From the NCBI GenBank assembly GCA_938084055.1, contig CALKDK010000028.1, positions 1 to 43,097 on the forward strand: a DNA stretch of 43,097 nt. Reading direction: 5' to 3'. Below the pieces are notes generated by a model, which was not told the DNA's origin, did no database searches, and saw nothing but the letters and a program-made list of their open reading frames with translations. This document shows, one piece after another, positions 37,069-43,097 of this stretch. Both the position numbers and the translations under genes were made by a program. The stretch's first letter is position 1, and every line of letters begins with the position of its first letter. This stretch comes from an uncultured Luminiphilus sp. Lineage in GTDB: Bacteria > Pseudomonadota > Gammaproteobacteria > Pseudomonadales > Halieaceae.

Positions 37069-37087
37069 CATACCCTGTTAGGGTATG
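37069..37087 (+). promoter_or_regulatory. CsoR-type operator of the metal cassette
   Basis: CATACCCTGTTAGGGTATG is a perfect 7-bp inverted repeat with a 5-nt centre, of the TACCC...GGGTA type bound by CsoR-family repressors. It ends four bases before the csoR ATG. A possible promoter TTGCAC-N17-TAGGGT (37056-37084) would place the -10 inside the right arm, so binding would block RNA polymerase, and its start would fall near the ATG. AGGG in the right arm could instead serve as ribosome site. Confidence 0.75.
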
Positions 37088-37091
37088 CTAT

Positions 37092-37367
37092 ATGAAATCA
37101 AAAACCAAAAAACTCGCCGACCAACGCCTTGCCCGCATTGAAGGACAGGTCCGTGCAGTCCGTCGCCTCGTGGAAGAAGACCAGTACTGTGTCAACGTCG
37201 TCCGTCAGGTGCAGGCAGCACGATCAGCGCTCTCCAGCCTGGAAACCCTGATTATCGAAGACCATGTAGATACCTGCGTTGAAAAGGCGCTGGCCAAGGG
37301 GTCGGTCAGCGAACGACGCGAAAAAGTGACCGAACTGGTAGATATTCTTACCGGCAAGAAAAAGTGA
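37092..37367 (+). CDS. CsoR-family metal-sensing repressor (copper type)
   Basis: 91 aa, all helical DUF156 fold, DNA-binding without a helix-turn-helix. LARIEGQVRAVRRLVEED is the family signature. Candidate ligands Cys33, His58 and Cys62 have the 25- and 4-residue spacing of Mycobacterium CsoR (Cys36, His61, Cys65), which binds Cu(I). The N-terminal His of nickel/cobalt RcnR is absent, and the His argues against CstR or FrmR. Copper should release it from the operator just upstream, so it likely represses itself and the three following genes. The stop overlaps the next GTG start by four bases. Confidence 0.9.
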   Translation: MKSKTKKLADQRLARIEGQVRAVRRLVEEDQYCVNVVRQVQAARSALSSLETLIIEDHVDTCVEKALAKGSVSERREKVTELVDILTGKKK

Positions 37368-37999
37368 AGCACCTTCTGTTGGGAGTTCTGGTTTTGATGC
37401 CCTTGGCAGCACTGGCCCGCCCGGTGTCCTACATGGGGGGCTGGACCTTTATTGAGGAATCCAATCGCCAGTCTACTGCCGCGCTGGTGCACTATACGCC
37501 GTCGCCCAAATGGTCCCTGGGCCTCAGAAGTGAATGGGTGCGCGATTCAGATTTTGTTCTGACGGCCATCCAGCCCACCTACCTTGTCAAACGATGGTTC
37601 GGCAAAGACTATCAGGCAAACGTCTACCTGAACGGCGGCTTTGGTGTTGCTTCCGGGATTTCGGGGAACCCCCTCAGTACGACCGCAGCGGGATTCGTCG
37701 GCGTCATGGCAGACTGGGAAACCCGCCGCCTCTTTGCGGGATATACCGCGCGGTACCTGGATGCTGGTCACTTCGATGACTCTGCCATGCAGATCGTCAG
37801 GCTCGGCTGGGCGCCCTACGAGGGCGATACCAACGATCTGCATACCTGGTTAATGCTCGAGGTGGATCAGCGATCGGGTCTTGAAGACTCTGTCTCTGTG
37901 TCCCCGGTACTGCGATTTTTTAAAGGCCCAGCCCTGTTGGAGCTGGGTTTTAATCTAGTAGACCCCTCCCCCCTGATCAACTTCACTTACCGTTTTTAA
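37364..37999 (+). CDS. Outer-membrane beta-barrel-like protein of the metal cassette
   Basis: 211 aa. Signal peptide MKHLLLGVLVLMPLAALA, cleaved before Arg19. The mature protein alternates hydrophobic and polar residues with many aromatics (WSLGLRSEWVRD, FAGYTARYLDAGHF, HTWLMLEVDQRSG). It ends in LINFTYRF, a terminal Phe of the kind used for outer-membrane insertion. Its size suits an 8-10 strand barrel. There is no Cys or His cluster, so any metal role would be as a pore or scaffold. I do not recognise a named family. GTG start overlaps csoR, giving strong coupling to the repressor gene. Confidence 0.75.
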   Translation: MKHLLLGVLVLMPLAALARPVSYMGGWTFIEESNRQSTAALVHYTPSPKWSLGLRSEWVRDSDFVLTAIQPTYLVKRWFGKDYQANVYLNGGFGVASGISGNPLSTTAAGFVGVMADWETRRLFAGYTARYLDAGHFDDSAMQIVRLGWAPYEGDTNDLHTWLMLEVDQRSGLEDSVSVSPVLRFFKGPALLELGFNLVDPSPLINFTYRF

Positions 38000-38014
38000 C
38001 CTGGAGATTTCAGA

Positions 38015-38494
38015 ATGACTTCATTCTCCCGCGCACTACCGCTCTGCGTGATCATGATGACCACCACGGCGGCCCACGCTCAGCACGACCAACATGGTGG
38101 TCATGATCAGCACGACCAACATGGCGGGCATGATCAGCACGAAGCACATGACCATAGTGATATGGCGTCCAGTCCGCAGGACAACGCCGCACCCACCGGC
38201 GCTGTGCCCATGTCAACAACACCGGAATTGGAGGCCGCTTTGGCGGCGGGTGGAACACCCGTGGTCGCGGAGGTCCTGGGGGTTGTCTGTGATTTCTGTG
38301 CCACGGCGATGAACAAGATTTTTGGCTCCAGGGAGGAGGTGGCAGCGGTTTATGTCGATCTTGATACCAAGGCCCTGAATCTTGTCCTGAAGAAGGGTCA
38401 CAACCTCGACGACCAGACGATTGAGGAGCTTGCCGTTCAGGCCGGCTATCGTATTGCCGCGGTTTATCGAGACCCAGTGCTGCAGGGGGGTTGA
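38015..38494 (+). CDS. Secreted His-rich protein with HMA-like CxxC domain
   Basis: 159 aa. Signal peptide ends near Ala22 (TTAAHA), leaving a mature N-terminus with tandem QHDQHGGHD units and further His-Asp pairs up to about residue 48, a strong candidate metal-binding tail. After an Ala/Pro linker, residues about 83-153 resemble a heavy-metal-associated domain: VVAEVLGVVCDFCATAMNKI with Cys92 and Cys95, then VAAVYVDLDTKALNLVLKKG and an AGYRIAAVYRD end. The layout recalls MerP or a periplasmic copper chaperone. Followed two bases later by the MerT-like gene. Confidence 0.8.
   Translation: MTSFSRALPLCVIMMTTTAAHAQHDQHGGHDQHDQHGGHDQHEAHDHSDMASSPQDNAAPTGAVPMSTTPELEAALAAGGTPVVAEVLGVVCDFCATAMNKIFGSREEVAAVYVDLDTKALNLVLKKGHNLDDQTIEELAVQAGYRIAAVYRDPVLQGG
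38081..38155 (+). repeat. 27-bp tandem repeat encoding the His-rich tail
   Basis: Two copies of a 27-bp unit (38081-38107 and 38108-38134), differing at only two positions, and a third, partial and diverged copy to about 38155. Each full unit encodes QHDQHGGHD. Near-identity at the DNA level suggests recent duplication, so copy number may vary between strains. Confidence 0.9.
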
Positions 38495-38496
38495 GT

Positions 38497-38877
38497 ATGC
38501 AGGGTAACTGGCGCGACGGGGTTGCACCCACGCTGGCACTTTTTACCAGCGCATCAACACTCGTGTGTTGTGCGTTACCCGCGCTGCTAATTTCTATCGG
38601 TGCCGGTGCGGTGATGGCAGGCCTCACCGCAACTCTGCCGGGCATCATGTGGCTGTCAGCCCACAAGGGCCCCCTCTTTATTTTCTCAGGCTTGATGCTA
38701 TTGGGGTGTGCCGTGTTGGTATGGCGACAACGTCACAGCCCCTGTCCCCTCGATCCCGGGCAGGCTGCCGCCTGCATGCGACTGCGACGCTACAATGCAT
38801 GGACACTGGTCATAGCAGCGGCCACACTCGTCACGGGTATTTTCTTCGCCTATCTCTGGCCGCTGATTTACCTGTGA
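38497..38877 (+). CDS. MerT-like inner-membrane protein
   Basis: 126 aa, three predicted membrane helices. Helix 1 carries adjacent Cys24-Cys25 (STLVCCALPALL), as in MerT. A loop between helices 2 and 3 carries Cys83 and Cys93 (SPCPLDPGQAAACM), matching MerT's second cysteine pair. Helix 3 is AWTLVIAAATLVTGIFFAYLW. In mercury systems MerT receives Hg(II) from MerP and passes it inward. Here the neighbour is a CsoR repressor, and no MerR or mercuric reductase is visible, so the metal is probably copper or another thiophilic ion. Start: ATG 38497 behind a GGGGGG ribosome site; TTG at 38491 is less likely. Confidence 0.75.
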   Translation: MQGNWRDGVAPTLALFTSASTLVCCALPALLISIGAGAVMAGLTATLPGIMWLSAHKGPLFIFSGLMLLGCAVLVWRQRHSPCPLDPGQAAACMRLRRYNAWTLVIAAATLVTGIFFAYLWPLIYL

Positions 38878-38982
38878 GCCAACGGGCGGGCTGTTGTTGG
38901 TCTACCCTTCTAACGCCCTCGGCTAATCCGGCAGGTCACGGCATACCGAACCACAACTATCATGCTGCCACTGGCAGAGAGC

Positions 38983-39693
38983 TCATCGCCATTTGTTGGG
39001 GAGCGAAACAAAAAGTGCAATGCCGGCCACGGCAGTGAGTAGCGCAAGCACAGAGAAAATCTTGAGCAGCACCGTGCCTATCGTATCCCGATCGTCATAA
39101 TCCATAATGTGCAGTGACCAAAGGAAATCCCACCACCGCCACGCGGTGTTGCGGATGGCGACCACCTCGCCAGATACGGCATCGATGTAAGCCACAGTCG
39201 TAGGGTGAGACTCATTGAAAACGCGCCATAAGGGTAGCGTGCGTCCCCGGTATTCTGACCCCAACTGCGCCTCGCTTACCCAAACGGCCCGGTCAGGGTC
39301 GAGATCCGTCGCGGCAGCCCCTATGCTCAGTGCCTGCGCAGCTGTGAGATCAGCAAGCGACCCGCCGCTCTGCTCATACCAGTTTGTATTATCAGGTCCG
39401 ACCACACCCACTACGAGCTCGCCGGGCAGTCTGTGACGTAAAACAATCCTGGCGCCGTTATCTGTCACCCAGTCAACCTTGGAGAGGTCAAATTCAACAG
39501 CCGCCGGAACCTCAAGGCGATCACTGCCCCGAACAAAATTGATATCGACAAAGGCAAAAAAAATACCGCTCAAGGTCCAGAGAAGGAGCTGGATGGCAGT
39601 GACCAGGGCGAGCCAGCGATGCCATCTGCGAAACTTACGCTGCGTGGCGAGACCGATTTTCGGTGCGAAATGTGAGAATAAAGGTAGCGCCAT
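38983..39693 (-). CDS. PepSY-type membrane protein
   Basis: About 236 aa. N-terminal membrane helix after a basic segment (RKFRRWHRWLALVTAIQLLLW then TLSGIFFAF), a periplasmic domain, a further WRWWDFLWSLHIMDYDDRD segment, and a C-terminal helix (IFSVLALLTAVAGIALFV). The RRWHRWLAL start and the DAVSGEVVAI...LHIMDY region fit PepSY-associated membrane proteins, a group common beside iron or copper uptake genes. The ATG at 39693 lies 59 bases inside the 3' end of the histidine kinase gene, in another frame, and its ribosome site is poor. The two probably form one transcript. Confidence 0.72.
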   Translation of the reverse strand: MALPLFSHFAPKIGLATQRKFRRWHRWLALVTAIQLLLWTLSGIFFAFVDINFVRGSDRLEVPAAVEFDLSKVDWVTDNGARIVLRHRLPGELVVGVVGPDNTNWYEQSGGSLADLTAAQALSIGAAATDLDPDRAVWVSEAQLGSEYRGRTLPLWRVFNESHPTTVAYIDAVSGEVVAIRNTAWRWWDFLWSLHIMDYDDRDTIGTVLLKIFSVLALLTAVAGIALFVSLPNKWR

Positions 39694-41062
39694 GAGACGA
39701 AGATTCCAGTTCGAGAGAGCCTCCAAACTCCGCCACTATACCGCGACTGACTGAGAGACCAAGGCCCGTGCCCTTGCCCACTTCCTTGGTTGTATAGAAG
39801 GGTTGGAATATCGAACTTTGTATGTCCTCGGGAACACCGGGGCCGTTGTCAGATATCCTTAATCTCACCGTATCACCTAAATCTCTTAGGGTTATTGCTA
39901 TGCGCGGTTGGGCAATGCCCTCAGCCAGAACATCCCGGGCATTGGCCAACAGATTCAGGATTACCTGCTCCAGCTGGATCGGATGACCCATGACGTAAAT
40001 TTTATCTTCGGGCAGGTGCAGGTCCACTGCGATACCCGCACCAATAAATTGATTACTGACCAAATCCACGGCGCTGTTGATGGCTTCATTGATATCAACA
40101 GCTGTTGGTGGCTCCTTGGCATTGCGACCAAAACGCCGGAGATGATCAATGATTTTCCGCGCCCTATCCAACGCGACCATCGCACGTGAGGTTTTCTCGG
40201 TCAGAAAGTCCCTGTCCGGGGCATCATTAACCTCAAGGTGTCGTTGCATATTATCCGCAGTGAGTTGAATTGCAGCCAGCGGTTGATTGATCTCATGAGC
40301 CAGTGATGTCGCCAGCTCCCCCAGCAGAGCGAGTTTGGAGGCCTGGATGGCCTGGGCCTGATAGGTCTTCAGAGGGGAAATATCGTGAAACATCAAGGCT
40401 AACTGCCCATTCTCCAGGCGCTGGGCGTGTAGCTGATAAAACCGTCCATCAGTAAAGCGCAGCTCCAGCGACCCGCGAGTACTACCACGGCTTGAAATCG
40501 GGCCGTCCAGCCAGGTTTTGATCTCTCCGACCTGACCGGAGGTAGGTAAGCCATAGAGCACTCCCTGCAAGTCCATAGCATCCAGATCCCCGCTGTCGCT
40601 TTTCCCCCAAACGTTGATAAAAGCAGCATTGGCAAACGTAAGCCCCCCGTCCTTGGCAAAAATAGCCAGTCCCACACTGAGCTCAGCCAAAACCGTTGCA
40701 AGGGATTCCCGGACCATGGTTAAGCGCGACGTTATCGCCTGGCGGGTTATGAATGCGCAAATAACAATGGTGAGGGCGAACTGCCCCCTGTTCATGTAAA
40801 AAAGAAGCTGGTCAGCTCCTTTCTGATACGTGCCGATACCAAGCAGGAGCAGGGATGCGCTACTCACCCAGATCACCGCGCGGGTTGAGCGCGTCCAATA
40901 ACAGCCCAGAGTGGCAAAAAGATAGGGCAGCACCGTAAATGCCCGCATGGGCCCACTGCTGAGGTCAGACGTTATGGCAAGTAATGGCAGCGCAACGAGT
41001 AGTAGTACCAACAACCTCCCGCCCCAGCTGCTCTCCGGCATCATGCCAGCACCCTGCTGCAT
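39635..41062 (-). CDS. Orphan membrane sensor histidine kinase with PAS domain
   Basis: 475 aa from ATG at 41062 (alternatives ATG 41044 and GTG 41143). Membrane helices within residues 15-110, a PAS domain about 122-232 (VLAELSVGLAIFAKDGGLTF), a linker helix, and the H-box with His256 in SLAHEINQPLAAIQL. Catalytic domain: N box LNLLANARDVL, G1 DNGPGVP, F box FQPFYTTKEVGKG, G2 GTGLGLS. It is like the HEINQPL kinases (NtrB/DctB/FixL relatives). No response regulator is encoded in the window. The gene overlaps the downstream PepSY gene, suggesting a joint role. Signal unknown. Confidence 0.92.
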   Translation of the reverse strand: MQQGAGMMPESSWGGRLLVLLLVALPLLAITSDLSSGPMRAFTVLPYLFATLGCYWTRSTRAVIWVSSASLLLLGIGTYQKGADQLLFYMNRGQFALTIVICAFITRQAITSRLTMVRESLATVLAELSVGLAIFAKDGGLTFANAAFINVWGKSDSGDLDAMDLQGVLYGLPTSGQVGEIKTWLDGPISSRGSTRGSLELRFTDGRFYQLHAQRLENGQLALMFHDISPLKTYQAQAIQASKLALLGELATSLAHEINQPLAAIQLTADNMQRHLEVNDAPDRDFLTEKTSRAMVALDRARKIIDHLRRFGRNAKEPPTAVDINEAINSAVDLVSNQFIGAGIAVDLHLPEDKIYVMGHPIQLEQVILNLLANARDVLAEGIAQPRIAITLRDLGDTVRLRISDNGPGVPEDIQSSIFQPFYTTKEVGKGTGLGLSVSRGIVAEFGGSLELESSSHGATFILTFRTENRSRHAA

Positions 41063-41345
41063 GCCACCGTGGACTTCAGTCGACCCCGTTGGGGGGGCAA
41101 GGGCCTGTTTGCAACAAAGACCATGTAACTTTTCTATACCCACCTAGGTCTGAATAGAGCAGTCAGGGTACCCCCTAGGAGCCACCATCGCTATACAACC
41201 CTAACTGTTTTGTAAAAAATTAAATGTATCGAGTAATAGCCGGTGAACAAAACAGGTAGCATGGTCAGCCAAGGGGCCATTCCCAGCCCCCCGACGCCAC
41301 GGTTCGAAGCCCTGGGGGACTGGCCAACACGAGCCAGGCCCGCGC
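41063..41345. other. Intergenic region upstream of the histidine kinase
   Basis: 283 bases between the kinase gene and the next minus-strand gene. CCTAGG occurs twice (41143-41148 and 41174-41179), 31 bases apart. A 9-bp inverted repeat CTGTTTTGT / ACAAAACAG (41205-41213, 41247-41255) brackets an A/T-rich stretch. No gene is recognised; a short plus-strand frame from 41243 looks like chance. Confidence 0.35.
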
Positions 41346-41753
41346 CTAGCGCTTCTTCATTAACGCCTCTGCCCGGGACTGCAGACGCTCGTGTTTGTCG
41401 AGATTTGCATAGCCAGCCAGCCTGTCCTCTGGCACTTCCATGCTGCTATCGTCCGCACCGCCCACCTCGGTAGTTTGTAACGACGGGGGTGAAACGACGC
41501 CTTTGCTGACGCCATGAGGCTTGAACTGGAGGAGTACGAACAGCAATGCGCCATAAACAATAAAGATTTTGGCGAGTAGCGCATAGATGACAGTCCCGGG
41601 GTGCTCTCGTGCGAGGTAGGCTTCGACATCGCCATACAGCAACGACGTTACTGCCGCAAATAGCAGCACCGAAAGCACCCGGAATAGCTTGAATTTGTAT
41701 TTCCCCAAAAAGAAAAGTAGCGAGGAGTACTTAACAAGTCGGAATAATGACAT
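41346..41753 (-). CDS. Small membrane protein, function unknown
   Basis: 135 aa. A basic N-terminus (SLFRLVKYSSLLFFLGKYKFKL) leads into a membrane helix (FRVLSVLLFAAVTSLLY). A second follows (VIYALLAKIFIVYGALLFVLL), and then a soluble charged tail ending LQSRAEALMKKR. ATG at 41753 lies two bases after the stop of the preceding small gene, so they are co-translated. I do not recognise the family. Confidence 0.75.
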   Translation of the reverse strand: MSLFRLVKYSSLLFFLGKYKFKLFRVLSVLLFAAVTSLLYGDVEAYLAREHPGTVIYALLAKIFIVYGALLFVLLQFKPHGVSKGVVSPPSLQTTEVGGADDSSMEVPEDRLAGYANLDKHERLQSRAEALMKKR

Positions 41754-41755
41754 GC

Positions 41756-41995
41756 TCAGATCCCTATATTGATTCCGAGCAACAGGGCGGCGATGCCAAA
41801 GCCCTTCCAACCGATACCCGACCAAATTTCTTTTTCTTTTTCGGCCACCAGATACTCCAGCTCGTCTTCGCTGTAGCTGGATTCATCACGGCCGGCGTGG
41901 ATCATGTCCTGCCTGACCTTGGCAATGGCTCTATTCCTTAAACGTTGGCGCAGGGCACGCGGGACGCGAATCTTGGCTTTCACCCCGGTTTCCAT
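41756..41995 (-). CDS. Small coiled/membrane protein, function unknown
   Basis: 79 aa. A basic N-terminal region (KIRVPRALRQRLRNRAIAKVRQ) and an acidic helix (SEDELEYLVAEKEKEIW) are followed by a C-terminal membrane segment (GFGIAALLLGINIGI). The layout suggests a tail-anchored protein. It is first in a two-gene unit with the next membrane protein. ATG at 41995. No recognised family. Confidence 0.75.
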   Translation of the reverse strand: METGVKAKIRVPRALRQRLRNRAIAKVRQDMIHAGRDESSYSEDELEYLVAEKEKEIWSGIGWKGFGIAALLLGINIGI

Positions 41996-42115
41996 TAATT
42001 AACTCCTGGTAGCAGATATAAGGCATCCAATGCACTCGCCATACTTTAACATCACCATCAGCGACGTCACCGCTCCCCCCGCCACTCACAGCTCGGCAAA
42101 CGGTAGGCTTTACGG

Positions 42116-42121
42116 TTGACA
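42116..42121 (+). promoter_or_regulatory. Possible -35 element upstream of the PhyH gene
   Basis: A consensus TTGACA, but only a poor -10 (CGATCT) lies 17 bases downstream. If used, it would start transcription about 45 bases before the gene. Confidence 0.25.
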
Positions 42122-42200
42122 ATCACGACCTGCATTATCGATCTGGGGGATTAGATAGTGCAGTATGGCGAGAGAATTAGCCTCCCGGGAGGGATATGCC

Positions 42201-43031
42201 ATGGCGGACCGAAGCCTGACCCATGACGAAATGACCGCATTTGCCCAAGATGGCGTGGTCAACGTGAAGGGCTGTGTAGACGCAGACTGGGTCTCCCTGC
42301 TACTCGACGTGGCGGAGCGGCAGTTGGATAATCCCAGCCCCTGGGTCAATGATGTCAACGCGGGAGGGTCGGAGAACCGACTGTTTACCGATCGCTACTT
42401 GTGGCGACACAATGATGTGATTCACCGATTCATTCGCGAGTCAGGCTGCGCGCGCCTCGCAGCCCAGGCACTTCAAAGCCAGTCAGTTCGTTTTTATTTC
42501 GATCATTTATTAGTCAAAAAGATCAGGACTGAAGCGGTCACTCCCTGGCACCAGGATGCTCCCTACTGGCCCTTCAGAGGCAAACAGATAGCCTCTATCT
42601 GGCTGGCGCTTACGCCCGTCACGGTTGCCGGAAGTTCGCTGGAATTTGTTCGCGGCTCGCACCTCAACAACGTGTATTACCTTCCTGAAGTATTTGGCGG
42701 AGAAAACAATCGATCTGGACAGTGGGCCGCTGAGCAAAAAGGGGAGCCGGTTCCCGACATTGAGTCAGAGCGCAGTGCCTACGACATTATTGGTTTCGAC
42801 CTGGAACCTGGCGATGCACTAATCTTTTCAGCCTGGATTCTCCACGGCGCGCCGGGTAACGCCTCGGCGACTCAAAACCGTGTCGCACTCTCTACCCGAT
42901 GGTTGGGAGATGACGTGGTGTGGGATCCACGTCCAGGCGTAGATCCCACCGTGAATCCAGAACACGTGGCCATAGAACCGGGTCAACCCATCCGGGATAA
43001 CGCGTTCTTTCCTGAGGTCTTCAGGTTGTAG
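42201..43031 (+). CDS. Phytanoyl-CoA dioxygenase (PhyH) family protein
   Basis: 276 aa, Fe(II)/2-oxoglutarate-dependent oxygenase fold. The start LTHDEMTAFAQDGVVNVKGCVD is typical of PhyH proteins. The iron ligands appear as His and Asp in PWHQDAPYWPF and the distal His in AWILHGAPGN, followed by the 2-oxoglutarate Arg in NRVALSTRW. Substrate unknown; the family hydroxylates many small molecules, including ectoine, taurine-like compounds and secondary metabolites. The ATG at 42201 has GGAGGG upstream; an ATG at 42165 in frame has no ribosome site. Confidence 0.9.
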   Translation: MADRSLTHDEMTAFAQDGVVNVKGCVDADWVSLLLDVAERQLDNPSPWVNDVNAGGSENRLFTDRYLWRHNDVIHRFIRESGCARLAAQALQSQSVRFYFDHLLVKKIRTEAVTPWHQDAPYWPFRGKQIASIWLALTPVTVAGSSLEFVRGSHLNNVYYLPEVFGGENNRSGQWAAEQKGEPVPDIESERSAYDIIGFDLEPGDALIFSAWILHGAPGNASATQNRVALSTRWLGDDVVWDPRPGVDPTVNPEHVAIEPGQPIRDNAFFPEVFRL

Positions 43032-43097
43032 GGCACGTCACCCACCGCGCCGTCCAACAGGATAGCGCATCCCCTGGGGACGCTACCCAGCTATAAA

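Noticed and set aside
36759-37081. Two plus-strand open frames upstream of csoR
   Set aside because: No ribosome site, and they run through the operator region; protein sequences look random.
38491-38877. Classical mercury resistance operon
   Set aside because: The MerT-like protein lacks neighbouring merR and merA and sits under a CsoR-family gene, so a standard mer operon is not supported.

Overview
The window is chromosomal DNA from a GC-rich gammaproteobacterium. Gene orders point to the marine lineage around Halieaceae (OM60/NOR5) or a neighbour. These include trxA-rho-ubiD, argH divergent from hemC-hemD-hemX-hemY, and cyaY divergent from lptM-lysA-dapF-DUF484-xerC-yigB. This placement is my inference from synteny and protein style; no 16S gene is present. 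I found no rRNA, tRNA, insertion sequence, prophage or CRISPR array.

Layout. 1-2905: end of a PilU/PilT-type pilus ATPase gene, gshA, and a lipoprotein FKBP isomerase with a clear terminator. 3023-7656: a TIGR02444 protein and a small GIY-YIG protein diverge from trxA, followed by rho (long disordered N-terminus) and ubiD. 7676-11780 (minus): a haem operon hemC, hemD-hemX fused into one frame, and hemY. 11911-18292: argH, then cyaY (minus) and the overlapping lptM-lysA-dapF-DUF484-xerC-yigB operon; lptM encodes only 37 aa. 18308-20393 (minus): PII gene, amtB, second PII gene, preceded by a sigma54 promoter and an NtrC-like enhancer. 20733-25583: ubiK, comM, cytochrome c5, a GST and two lipoproteins (DUF3080, DUF4136). 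25867-28669: aguB-aguA-ribA, three tightly joined genes pairing agmatine-to-putrescine conversion with a GTP cyclohydrolase II that has an N-terminal extension. 28681-34891: DUF6482, cho and an unusual photolyase/cryptochrome (overlapping genes), AsmA and SelO. 34934-36604: a dihydroorotate-dehydrogenase-like flavoprotein fused to a PyrK-like FAD/NAD/2Fe-2S reductase.

36581-41062 is the most interesting part. A CsoR-family repressor with the Cu(I) Cys-His-Cys set sits immediately behind a perfect palindromic operator. It is followed by an outer-membrane barrel protein, a His-rich secreted HMA-like protein with CxxC, and a MerT-like membrane protein with paired cysteines. This looks like a metal-handling module analogous to MerP/MerT but under copper-type control and without a reductase or P-type ATPase nearby. 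Converging on it are an orphan histidine kinase and an overlapping PepSY-type membrane protein. A 45-aa membrane protein gene lies convergent to the PyrD-PyrK fusion. 41346-43031: two small membrane proteins and a PhyH-family dioxygenase.

Functionally the window is mostly housekeeping: glutathione, haem, ubiquinone, lysine/arginine, polyamine and nitrogen control, DNA repair. The metal cassette and several gene fusions are the less ordinary content.
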